Part shown: positions 57,111-64,000 of the stretch, piece after piece | Layout: the number at the start of each line of letters is the position of its first letter | Position numbering within the stretch: position 1 is the first letter of the stretch | DNA from: Corynebacterium felinum | Lineage (GTDB): Bacteria > Actinomycetota > Actinomycetes > Mycobacteriales > Mycobacteriaceae | Direction of reading: 5' to 3' | NCBI RefSeq assembly: GCF_030408755.1 | Contig: NZ_CP047209.1 | Span: 1,488,001-1,552,000 of the forward strand | DNA length: 64,000 nucleotides | Notes under the pieces: generated by a model | Told to the model about the DNA's origin: nothing | Seen by the model: the letters and a program-made list of their open reading frames with translations, nothing else | The model's database searches: none | Position numbers and translations under genes: made by a program

Positions 57111-58390
57111 AATTTCACCCCCAGCAGCGCATCAATTGCGCGTGCTACGAGTGCACCAGCCTGAGTAAAGGACTCCGACGGATTATGCAAAAGCTCAGAT
57201 TCTTCACCGAAATCACTAGTGTGGCTACTTGCTTGCGCCCACTGGTCTATGGCATTGAGTGCAGCTGGGGTGTCCAGATCATTTGCAAGCAACGTCCGAA
57301 CTCGTTGCACCAGCTCGGCGGCTGCATTCTTGTTCGTTGCTACCTGTGCTGCATGGCGCCAGTTGTCGAGTCGGGATTCGGCCTGCGCCAACACTTCATC
57401 AGACCAGTCGCGGGACTTACGGTAGTGTCCGGCGTAGACACCGAGGCGGATTGCCGAAGGGTCGTGGCCTTGTTCGGTGAGCTTGGAGACGAATACGAGG
57501 TTGCCGAGAGATTTCGACATTTTCACTCCATTAAGGCTGATCATTCCCGTGTGTACGTAGTGCCCTGCCATGCGTGAGTGTCCGTGCGCTGCTTCGGCGT
57601 GTGCTGCGGAGAACTCGTGGTGTGGGAAGATGAGGTCAGAGCCGCCACCTTGGATCGCAAAATGTGGCCCAAGCCTGCGTGTGGCAATAGCGGAGCATTC
57701 TACGTGCCAGCCGGGGCGCCCTGCGCCGAAAGGTGCTTCCCAGAATGGTTCACCTTCCCGGCGCGCCCGCCAGATGAGTGCGTCGAGTGGGTCGCGTTTG
57801 CCTTCGCGTTCGGGGTCGCCGCCTCGTTCGGCGAAGAATTGTTCCATGAGGGTGCGGGAGTAGTTTGATTCGTAGCCGAATTGTGGGGTTGCGGTGATGG
57901 AGGCGTAGATGTCGGGGTGTTGTGGGTCGTCGACGATGTAGGCTGCGCCGTTGTTGAGCAGTGTGGTGACCATGTCGATGACTTCGTCGATGGTTTCCAT
58001 GGCGCCCATGTAGTGTTCGGGTGGGATGACGGACAGTGCTTCCATGTCGGAGCGGAAGAGGTTGATTTGGCTGGTTCCGAGTTCGCGCCAGTCGACGCCG
58101 TCGCGTTCGGCGCGTTCGAAGAGTGGGTCGTCGACGTCTGTGATGTTTTGGACGTAGGTGACGGTTACTCCTTGGTCTTTGAGGATGCGCCCGATGAGGT
58201 CGAAGGTGAGGTAGGTGGCTGCGTGCCCGAGGTGTGTGGAGTCGTAGGGGGTGATTCCGCAGACGTACATGCCGGCGGTGTTGTTGGTGATTTCTACGGG
58301 TTTGACTACGCCGTCGGCGGTGTCGTATAGGCTGAGTGCGATTGCGTCGCCTTCGAGGGTGGGTATTTCGGGCTGGGGCCAAGAATGCAT
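57107..58390 (-). CDS. mshC: L-cysteine:1D-myo-inositol 2-amino-2-deoxy-glucopyranoside ligase MshC
   Basis: A 427-residue cysteinyl-tRNA-synthetase-like enzyme that joins cysteine to GlcN-inositol in mycothiol synthesis. The zinc/active-site Cys44 is in [10 protein letters not shown], the HIGH-type motif is THLGH (52-56), and KMSKS is near 289-293. The MshC-type length is shorter than CysS, lacking the anticodon-binding domain. Start MHSWPQPEI at 58390; the frame stays open upstream through the G/T-rich spacer without protein-like sequence. Confidence 0.95.
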   Translation of the reverse strand: MHSWPQPEIPTLEGDAIALSLYDTADGVVKPVEITNNTAGMYVCGITPYDSTHLGHAATYLTFDLIGRILKDQGVTVTYVQNITDVDDPLFERAERDGVDWRELGTSQINLFRSDMEALSVIPPEHYMGAMETIDEVIDMVTTLLNNGAAYIVDDPQHPDIYASITATPQFGYESNYSRTLMEQFFAERGGDPEREGKRDPLDALIWRARREGEPFWEAPFGAGRPGWHVECSAIATRRLGPHFAIQGGGSDLIFPHHEFSAAHAEAAHGHSRMAGHYVHTGMISLNGVKMSKSLGNLVFVSKLTEQGHDPSAIRLGVYAGHYRKSRDWSDEVLAQAESRLDNWRHAAQVATNKNAAAELVQRVRTLLANDLDTPAALNAIDQWAQASSHTSDFGEESELLHNPSESFTQAGALVARAIDALLGVKL

Positions 58391-58582
58391 GAATGTAAGC
58401 TTACCTAAGGGGTGTTGCTTTATCCGATTTCGCGCGTGTTGGTGTTGGTGGGTTTTTGTTTCGTGGTGTCGTGTGGGGTGCGTGTCGACGTCGTGGGTTG
58501 TGTGTGGGTGTGTTGCGGTTGGTGGTTGTGTGAGGTTGTGGGTTCTTGTGCGTGTCGGGTTGGGTGATGAGGGGGTAAGGAA
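58391..58582. other. G/T-rich strand-biased spacer
   Basis: Between uppP and mshC the plus strand is strongly rich in G and T (repeated TGTG, GGTTG and GGGT words). It has no gene. It is conspicuous for strand bias and may hold the mshC promoter. Confidence 0.4.
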
Positions 58583-58618
58583 ATCCCCGCACGCGGTGAT
58601 TGTTTTGTGTGCGGGGAT
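58583..58618 (-). terminator. Terminator of uppP
   Basis: ATCCCCGCAC (58583-58592) pairs perfectly with 58609-58618; a TTTCCTT tract follows on the minus strand. It lies 18 bases past the uppP stop. Confidence 0.8.
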
Positions 58619-58635
58619 GTGGTGTGAGTGTGGTT

Positions 58636-59502
58636 TTAGGGGATTAGTATTCCGGTGGCCAGTAGTGCCATGACGCCGAGGCCTACTGGGATGCGGTAGG
58701 CGGCGAACCAGCTGAAGGAGTGGTGGGCAACGAACTTCAGTAGCCATGCGATGGAGGCATATCCGAGGGCGAAGGCGATGGCGGTGCCGACGAGTAGTTG
58801 CATGCCGGATGCTGCTTGGCCTGCTTGTGGTGCGAAGGCGTCGCCGAGTGAGAATAGTCCGGATGCCAAGACTGCGGGGATGGCAAGGAGGAAGCTGAAT
58901 CGGGCGGCGACTTCGCGGTTGAGGCCGACGAATAGGCCTGCGGAGATTGTGCCGCCGGAGCGGGATACCCCGGGGATGAGTGCGAGGCATTGGGCAAGGC
59001 CCATGATGATGGCGTCTTTCATGGTGAGTTCATCGTAGGTGCGTTGTTTTTTGCCGTATTTTTCTGCTGCGATGAAGACGAAGGAGAACAAAACCAGTAC
59101 GGTGGCGGTGATCCACATGTTGCGGAGGTGTTCGCGGATGAGGTCTTTGCCGAGGAATCCTAGGATGGCTACTGGCAGTGTGCCGACGATGACCATCCAG
59201 CCCATGCGGTAGTCGAATCCTCGTGCGTCTTTGTTGAATAGGCCTTTAAACCAGCCGATGAGGATGGTGATGATGTCGCGGGCGAAGTACACCAAGACTG
59301 CTGCTTCGGTGCCGAGCTGAACCACGGCGGTGAAGGATGCGCCTGCGTCCTGGCCGAAGAACATGGTGCTAATGATCCTCAGGTGGCCTGAGGAGCTGAT
59401 CGGCAGGAATTCGGTGAGCCCTTGCACGATGGAGAGCACGATAACTTGGAGCCATGACATCTGTTCGACAGATGCTTGGGCGAGGATTTCGGTATTGATC
59501 AC
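58636..59502 (-). CDS. uppP: Undecaprenyl-diphosphatase UppP (BacA)
   Basis: A 288-residue polytopic enzyme that recycles undecaprenyl pyrophosphate to the lipid carrier for peptidoglycan and arabinogalactan. Family motifs [15 protein letters not shown] (about 27-41) and PGVSRSGGT are present. GTG 59502 is used; an ATG at 59460 (MSWLQVIVL) gives the more usual family start and may be the real one. Confidence 0.94.
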   Translation of the reverse strand: MINTEILAQASVEQMSWLQVIVLSIVQGLTEFLPISSSGHLRIISTMFFGQDAGASFTAVVQLGTEAAVLVYFARDIITILIGWFKGLFNKDARGFDYRMGWMVIVGTLPVAILGFLGKDLIREHLRNMWITATVLVLFSFVFIAAEKYGKKQRTYDELTMKDAIIMGLAQCLALIPGVSRSGGTISAGLFVGLNREVAARFSFLLAIPAVLASGLFSLGDAFAPQAGQAASGMQLLVGTAIAFALGYASIAWLLKFVAHHSFSWFAAYRIPVGLGVMALLATGILIP

Positions 59503-59788
59503 AACTTAGTACGCTACCCCGAAAGCTGAGTGATTATAGGTATTGGTTAGAGGAATATTTGGGTGAATTTTTCAACATCTCGGCCATGGTGGTGAGCTAT
59601 CACCCATCTGTGGTGAGGCTTTTTGTTCACGGGGGTGTGTTGTGGTGATGAGGTGGACGGGTGGTGTTGGTGTGTGCAGGGGGTGAATGCTTCCTGTGGC
59701 TTTGTAGAGACGAGCGATTCTGGACTAGTTGAATGGGGTTGTGGAGGAATCAGGGTAAGTTCGGTGTTGCGTGCTAAGCTGGTGTTTT
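59503..59788. other. Divergent promoter region
   Basis: About 290 bases between the divergent uppP and lipoprotein genes; no gene seen, presumably both promoters. Confidence 0.4.
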
Positions 59789-60844
59789 GTGAAATCTAAA
59801 GCCTTGATCGTCGCGTGCATGAGTCTGAGCGTCGCTGCTTCTTTGTCGGCGTGTACTCCCCCTAGTGTTGAACAGAAGCTACCGAAGCAGATGGGTAACG
59901 CCACTCCCGTTGCTTCACCGAAGCAAGAAAAATCCGATGATCAACTCTTAGGCACCGTTGTGAATGTCTCAAGTCTTGATGGCATTGAGGATCTTGAAGC
60001 TGTAGATAACACCCTTGCGTTGCGTTCGGGGGCGACGGTGTTGATGGGGACTGTGGAAGAGTTTAAAGCGGGCGAACATGCGTCCTTGAGTGTGGATGAA
60101 GCTTGTGGGGATATCACGACCAGCGGTGAAGAGTTTATCCTTGCGTGCCCAGATGGCATTTATAGCATTGATGCCACTGCGTCTTCGCCTGCGGCCACGC
60201 GTGTGCAGGAAACCCCCTATGCGGTAACGTCCGCTGTGAAAACATCGTCTGGTTCGTATCTTGCAGCAGGTGCGGACAAGCCTGAGGTTTTGATGTATGA
60301 CAAGGATGGGCAAACAACTATCCGTACCGAGGGCATAACTGATCAGCTGGTGAGCGTTGCTCAGGATTCTGGCGAGGATGCGGTTTATCGCATTAACCGT
60401 GAAAAAACCATCATTCAAAACATCTACCTTGATAAGCAAAGCTCAGGTGCTGTTTTGCGGGTGGGTCTTGGCGTGGGTCAGGTGTCGGCGGCCGAACAGG
60501 GTATGGCTTTGACCGCTGATGCTGTGGGTCACCAGTTCGGCGTCTATTTCGCCCACGATGTGATTCGCTTGCACCAAACCACCCCGACCGCAGGGCAATC
60601 CGTGTGGGATGTTGCGTGGGATGCGAAAAACAAGCATGTGTGGGCGGCAACCACCAGCGACAACAAGCTGCGTGGTTATGACATTTCTAGCGGTTCAGGG
60701 GAAGAGAAATTCCAGCTGGATACGGTCATGGATGCACGCAATCTCACGACTGTCGCCGATGGTTCGCTAGTAGCGGCATCAGCAACAAGCCCGAAGGTGC
60801 ACATTATTGATGCTGCAACACTTCGCACCACAGCACGCTCATGA
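59789..60844 (+). CDS. Lipoprotein, probable beta-propeller
   Basis: A 351-residue lipoprotein. The signal peptide ends in the lipobox LSAC. The mature protein has repeated beta-strand units with Trp/Gly turns (SVWDVAWDAKNKHVWAATTSDNKLRGYDISSG; KVHIIDAATL), resembling NHL/WD-type beta-propellers. Start GTG 59789; no strong ribosome site seen. Binding partner unknown. It precedes pyrD by about 200 bases. Confidence 0.78.
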   Translation: MKSKALIVACMSLSVAASLSACTPPSVEQKLPKQMGNATPVASPKQEKSDDQLLGTVVNVSSLDGIEDLEAVDNTLALRSGATVLMGTVEEFKAGEHASLSVDEACGDITTSGEEFILACPDGIYSIDATASSPAATRVQETPYAVTSAVKTSSGSYLAAGADKPEVLMYDKDGQTTIRTEGITDQLVSVAQDSGEDAVYRINREKTIIQNIYLDKQSSGAVLRVGLGVGQVSAAEQGMALTADAVGHQFGVYFAHDVIRLHQTTPTAGQSVWDVAWDAKNKHVWAATTSDNKLRGYDISSGSGEEKFQLDTVMDARNLTTVADGSLVAASATSPKVHIIDAATLRTTARS

Positions 60845-61040
60845 GGGTTCATCGCACTTTCACGTCTTATTCCCACCGCTAACAGACACACATTGGGTGT
60901 GATTGTGTGGTGGTGGCCCACACCCCGGGTGCAAGTGGTGTGTGGCAGGTGGGATGAGGCACGCAAGTTTTAGTGCGTTAAGCGCCGTAGTACTTTTTTA
61001 AAACATTTTTTGACGATTCCGACAGTAAAAGAGCACGAAA

Positions 61041-62156
61041 ATGACGAATGTGACAGCCAAAAAAATCCGCACACACGCCTACAAGGGTGCGCTCAAGCTC
61101 ATGTTTAAGCTGCCACCAGAGCGAATCCACGGGATTATCGCCAAGGGCATGGACGTTCTTCAAAGCGCCCAGCCAGTTGGCAAACTGATGAACAAAGTTA
61201 TAGCTGTCAACGACCCTATTCTTTCGCAGCGCGTCTTTGGCACTGTGTTTCCCCGCCCACTCGGGTTGGCCGCAGGCTTTGACAAAAACGGGCACGCCCC
61301 AGACGCATGGGCTGCTGTGGGTTTTGGCTATGCCGAATTAGGTACCGTCACCGCTTCCCCACAGCCGGGTAACCCTACCCCACGCCTGTTTCGCCTGCCA
61401 GCAGACAAAGCGATTCTCAACCGCATGGGCTTTAACAACGCCGGTGCTGCTGAAGTAGCCACCAATCTTCGCCGCCGCAGCGGCACCAACGTGATTGGTA
61501 TCAATATTGGCAAAACCAAGGTGGTTGAACCAGAGCATGCGGTTGATGATTACCGTCGCTCCGCTTCCTTGCTCGGTGATCTCGCGGACTACCTCGTGGT
61601 CAACGTCTCCTCCCCTAATACCCCAGGTTTGCGTGACCTTCAGGCAGTAGAATCGTTGCGTCCCATCCTGGCTGCGGTGCAGGAGGCAACATCCACCCCA
61701 GTGTTGGTGAAAATTGCCCCTGACCTCTCGGACGAAGACGTGGATGCAGTCGCAGACCTCGCCGTGGAACTTGGGCTCGACGGTATCGTGGCCACCAACA
61801 CCACCATTTCCCGCGAGGGGCTTCAAACCCCTCAATCTGAGGTTGAGGCAATGGGTGCTGGTGGTATCTCCGGTCCCCCAGTTGCCGACCGTGCAGTAGA
61901 AGTCCTTCGCCGTCTGTATGCTCGCGTGGGCAAAGACATGGTGCTCATTGGTGTTGGCGGCATTAGCACCCCGAAGCAAGCCTGGGAACGTATTGCTGCT
62001 GGCGCTACCCTTCTGCAGGGATACACCGGCCTGATCTACGGCGGCCCAGAGTGGATTCGCGATATTCACCTCGGAATCGCCGCTCAACTGCGCGCCCATG
62101 GTTTCAGCAATATTAGCCAAGCCATAGGTTGCGGTTTGAAATGGACACTCGACTAA
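61041..62156 (+). CDS. pyrD: Dihydroorotate dehydrogenase (quinone), class 2
   Basis: A 371-residue membrane-associated flavoenzyme of pyrimidine synthesis. The N-terminal amphipathic region ([20 protein letters not shown]) is the quinone-side part that marks class 2. The catalytic serine is in [22 protein letters not shown] and IGVGGI bind FMN. ATG 61041; it is followed by a strong terminator. Confidence 0.96.
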   Translation: MTNVTAKKIRTHAYKGALKLMFKLPPERIHGIIAKGMDVLQSAQPVGKLMNKVIAVNDPILSQRVFGTVFPRPLGLAAGFDKNGHAPDAWAAVGFGYAELGTVTASPQPGNPTPRLFRLPADKAILNRMGFNNAGAAEVATNLRRRSGTNVIGINIGKTKVVEPEHAVDDYRRSASLLGDLADYLVVNVSSPNTPGLRDLQAVESLRPILAAVQEATSTPVLVKIAPDLSDEDVDAVADLAVELGLDGIVATNTTISREGLQTPQSEVEAMGAGGISGPPVADRAVEVLRRLYARVGKDMVLIGVGGISTPKQAWERIAAGATLLQGYTGLIYGGPEWIRDIHLGIAAQLRAHGFSNISQAIGCGLKWTLD

Positions 62157-62191
62157 CATCGAACACCCTTTTTCACTGAAGGTAAAAGAAA

Positions 62192-62231
62192 AAAGGTGGC
62201 ATCTTCGTAGTAAAACAAAGATGCCACCTTT
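62192..62231. terminator. Bidirectional terminator after pyrD
   Basis: AAAGGTGGCATCTT (62192-62205) pairs with 62218-62231 over a 12-base loop. A-run before and T-run after allow both pyrD and the convergent membrane-protein transcript to end here. Confidence 0.9.
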
Positions 62232-62253
62232 CATTGTTCCCAACGCAAGGAAC

Positions 62254-62643
62254 CTAGCCCTTAGGGATCATGGCGCGACGAATAGCAAGACTGCAGGCAA
62301 ACGCCAAGAGCGCATAGGCCGGAAGCCAGTACTGATCCCACACCATAAGCACAGGCTGTGGGATAAAACGACCAATAACTACCAAAACCAACGCAATACC
62401 AAGTGCAACCACCTGGGCCATGCTGGATTTTTGGTTACGGGTCATCGTGGCAAATCCACCTAAAATGGCACCCGCCACCACGATCAGAAGAAAACGAGGA
62501 GTCACTGGAAAAGGGCTCATCCAGCCGTGGGTAATCACTTCAAAAGCGGTGAAAATTGCCAGCACAATCGCCACAGCCATCAAAGCACCACCAATACGGA
62601 TTGGTGCAGGAATGCTCACTTCAGCAGTGGGCTTTTTAGTCAT
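62254..62643 (-). CDS. Small membrane protein, hypothetical
   Basis: A 129-residue protein with four hydrophobic segments (about 18-40, 52-70, 82-98, 108-125). The ATG at 62643 (MTKKPTAEV) overlaps the stop of the PEBP gene by 8 bases, so both should be co-translated. No family recognised. Confidence 0.75.
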   Translation of the reverse strand: MTKKPTAEVSIPAPIRIGGALMAVAIVLAIFTAFEVITHGWMSPFPVTPRFLLIVVAGAILGGFATMTRNQKSSMAQVVALGIALVLVVIGRFIPQPVLMVWDQYWLPAYALLAFACSLAIRRAMIPKG

Positions 62644-63193
62644 TCTCGTACCAACCCCACACGATGGCTCGCCCAAGGGAATGGAAATAGAGATTAAACC
62701 CGAGAACAGTTGGAGTAGCGCCGGCAGGAATATCGAGCTTTTCTACATCAACTGCATGTACAGCAAACAAGTAGCGGTGCGGCCCATGCCCCGATGGAGG
62801 CTGCGGTCCGTAGTAGCCAGCAATGCCGGAATCACCACGAAGGGTAACAACCTCATCAAGGCCTAAAAGCTTCTGGTCGGCAGCACCCGCGCCTTGAGGA
62901 ACTTCGGTCACCGAGACAGGAATGTTGAACGCAGCCCAGTGCCAGAAACCACTAGCGGTTGGGGCATCAGGGTCAAAGCAGGTAATAGCAAGAGATTTGG
63001 TGCCTTCGGGCAGATTATCCCAAGCAAGATGCGGGCTGACATTGGAAGGGGCAACAAACAGCTCACCGATCTTCTCACCATTGCTCAGATCATCGGAGCG
63101 AAGATCAAAGGTGGGCAGATCTTTCAAAGGCGCATAAGGGTCGGGGCCCGGGAAGCGGGGATCATTGGCGTAGGTATTCATGTACTCATTCAT
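62636..63193 (-). CDS. YbhB/YbcL family PEBP-like protein
   Basis: A 185-residue Raf-kinase-inhibitor-like protein. The PEBP ligand-pocket elements are present: CFDPDAPTASGFWHW, GYYGPQPPSGHGPHRYLF and a C-terminal helix. The bacterial role is unclear; the fold binds anionic ligands. The upstream ABC exporter gene ends 3 bases before its start. Confidence 0.9.
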   Translation of the reverse strand: MNEYMNTYANDPRFPGPDPYAPLKDLPTFDLRSDDLSNGEKIGELFVAPSNVSPHLAWDNLPEGTKSLAITCFDPDAPTASGFWHWAAFNIPVSVTEVPQGAGAADQKLLGLDEVVTLRGDSGIAGYYGPQPPSGHGPHRYLFAVHAVDVEKLDIPAGATPTVLGFNLYFHSLGRAIVWGWYEND

Positions 63194-63196
63194 ACC

Positions 63197-64000
63197 CTAA
63201 TCCTTGTGATGGTTGCCACTCCAACGCGCATAAAGTTGCGCATACCTCTTCCCTAACGCCACGAGCTGATCGTGAGTGCCATCCTCAACAATCCTTCCTT
63301 CCTCCATCACAATGATCCGATCGGCGCTCACTGCCTGATCCAACCGGTGAGCAACCACTAGTGCGGTTTTCCCTTCGGTCACCGCCATCGCGGCCCGTTC
63401 GAGAGTGTGAGCGTGTTCACTGCCTGCCTCACTGGTGGCTTCATCCAAAATAACCACATGAGGTTGTCGCAGCACCACGCGGGCTAGAGCGATCTGCTGG
63501 GCAATCTCTGGGCTCATTTCCTCCTCGCCTGCACCCACTAAAGTGTCTAGCCCATCGGGGAAAGAGCGCTGAAAAGCCTGGGTTTTTGTGCTAAGCCCCA
63601 CTGTTGCTAGAGCTTCAAGCAGTTGTTCATCCGTGGCCGATGGGGCAGCCCACTGTAAGTCTTGGCGCAATGTGCCAGAAAAGACATGCACTTCTTGGCT
63701 TAACAGTGTGACATTACGGGCAGTCCACGCATCGGAGACTTCTTGAGTGTCCACATCCCCAATGAGGATCTGCCCACCAGTGGGAATATGCAGGCCTGCA
63801 ATCAAGCCAGCGAGGGTTGATTTTCCGGCACCAGAAGCACCAACAAGTGCAGTTTTTGTATGTGCCTGAAGATGCAAATTTAGTGGTGGTATCACTTCCC
63901 CACCACCGGGATAAGTAAAGCGCAGATTGTTCAGCGTGATATCCGCAGGAGCATGCAAATTAGCAGGCTCTGGCTTGTCACTTGCCTGCTGCATTTTCGC
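63197..64000 (-). CDS. ABC transporter, ATP-binding domain (partial, N-terminus off the window)
   Basis: The last 267 residues of an ABC exporter half. The nucleotide-binding domain has Walker A GASGAGKST, Q-loop LLSQE, Walker B VVILDEAT and H-loop VVAHRLDQ. The signature is not the canonical LSGGQ: the matching place reads MSPEIAQQIALARV, so one ATP site is likely degenerate. The membrane half, if fused, lies beyond 64000. Substrate unknown. Confidence 0.88.
   Translation of the reverse strand, partial: AKMQQASDKPEPANLHAPADITLNNLRFTYPGGGEVIPPLNLHLQAHTKTALVGASGAGKSTLAGLIAGLHIPTGGQILIGDVDTQEVSDAWTARNVTLLSQEVHVFSGTLRQDLQWAAPSATDEQLLEALATVGLSTKTQAFQRSFPDGLDTLVGAGEEEMSPEIAQQIALARVVLRQPHVVILDEATSEAGSEHAHTLERAAMAVTEGKTALVVAHRLDQAVSADRIIVMEEGRIVEDGTHDQLVALGKRYAQLYARWSGNHHKD

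Noticed and set aside
58394..58414. Possible DtxR-like site at the mshC start
   Set aside because: The palindromic core GTAAGCTTAC has the wrong symmetry for the 19-bp DtxR consensus.
58391..58990. 200-codon upstream extension of the mshC frame
   Set aside because: Arg/Pro/His/Thr-rich translation over the G/T-rich spacer and the uppP gene; the family start is at 58390.

Overview
This 64 kb window is a chromosomal segment of a Corynebacterium. The gene content and order rbpA / ppm1-lnt, mpa-dop-pup-pafA-pafB-pafC-tatA-tatC, trmI, aspA, hisG-hisE, metH, mshC, uppP, pyrD match what I remember of corynebacterial chromosomes. Mycothiol synthesis (mshC), polyprenol-phosphate-mannose synthesis (ppm1) and RbpA are actinobacterial traits. 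A pupylation locus without proteasome genes is the corynebacterial form. The moderate GC content together with a near-complete aerobic cobalamin gene set suggests the C. diphtheriae / ulcerans / pseudotuberculosis group. That assignment is inference from memory, not a database match.

Layout. 1-8.8 kb: a partial FAD-linked oxidase, a BASS-family transporter, YceI and small membrane proteins, rbpA behind a SigH-like promoter, then ppm1, lnt and fxsA. 8.8-21.3 kb: a split cobalamin region. cobN runs leftward behind a cobalamin riboswitch, cobG-cobH-cobIJ run rightward, and cobK-cobM-cobL run leftward, with a small secreted protein and an MFS transporter in between. 21.4-26.2 kb: an SDR gene broken by one apparent frameshift, an M24 peptidase and a HelY-like helicase. 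26.2-31.9 kb is the accessory-looking part: long gene-poor gaps, an alpha/beta hydrolase, two tandem DUF3558-like lipoproteins created by duplication, and a translationally coupled 595-residue protein with a helical N-terminus, a Gly-rich region and a short conserved-looking tail that resembles actinobacterial PPE-type proteins.

31.9-42.9 kb: the leftward pupylation/Tat operon, then trmI and an M18 aminopeptidase. 42.9-51.3 kb: a RecB-like nuclease, a solitary HigA-type regulator, fhs, aspA, a third DUF3558-like lipoprotein, hisG, hisE and a HAD phosphatase. 51.7-59.5 kb: metH (cobalamin-dependent, so linked in function to the cob genes), a cutinase-like secreted hydrolase, an unknown gene overlapping mshC, mshC and uppP. 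59.8-64 kb: a lipoprotein with a probable beta-propeller fold, pyrD, a small membrane protein, a PEBP/YbhB protein and the C-terminal part of an ABC exporter.

The most interesting items are the DUF3558 / PPE-like cassette with its 159-bp perfect direct repeat, the proteasome-less pupylation operon with a 19-bp palindrome upstream, the cobN riboswitch, and the frameshifted SDR gene. No rRNA, tRNA, insertion sequence, prophage or CRISPR array was recognised.
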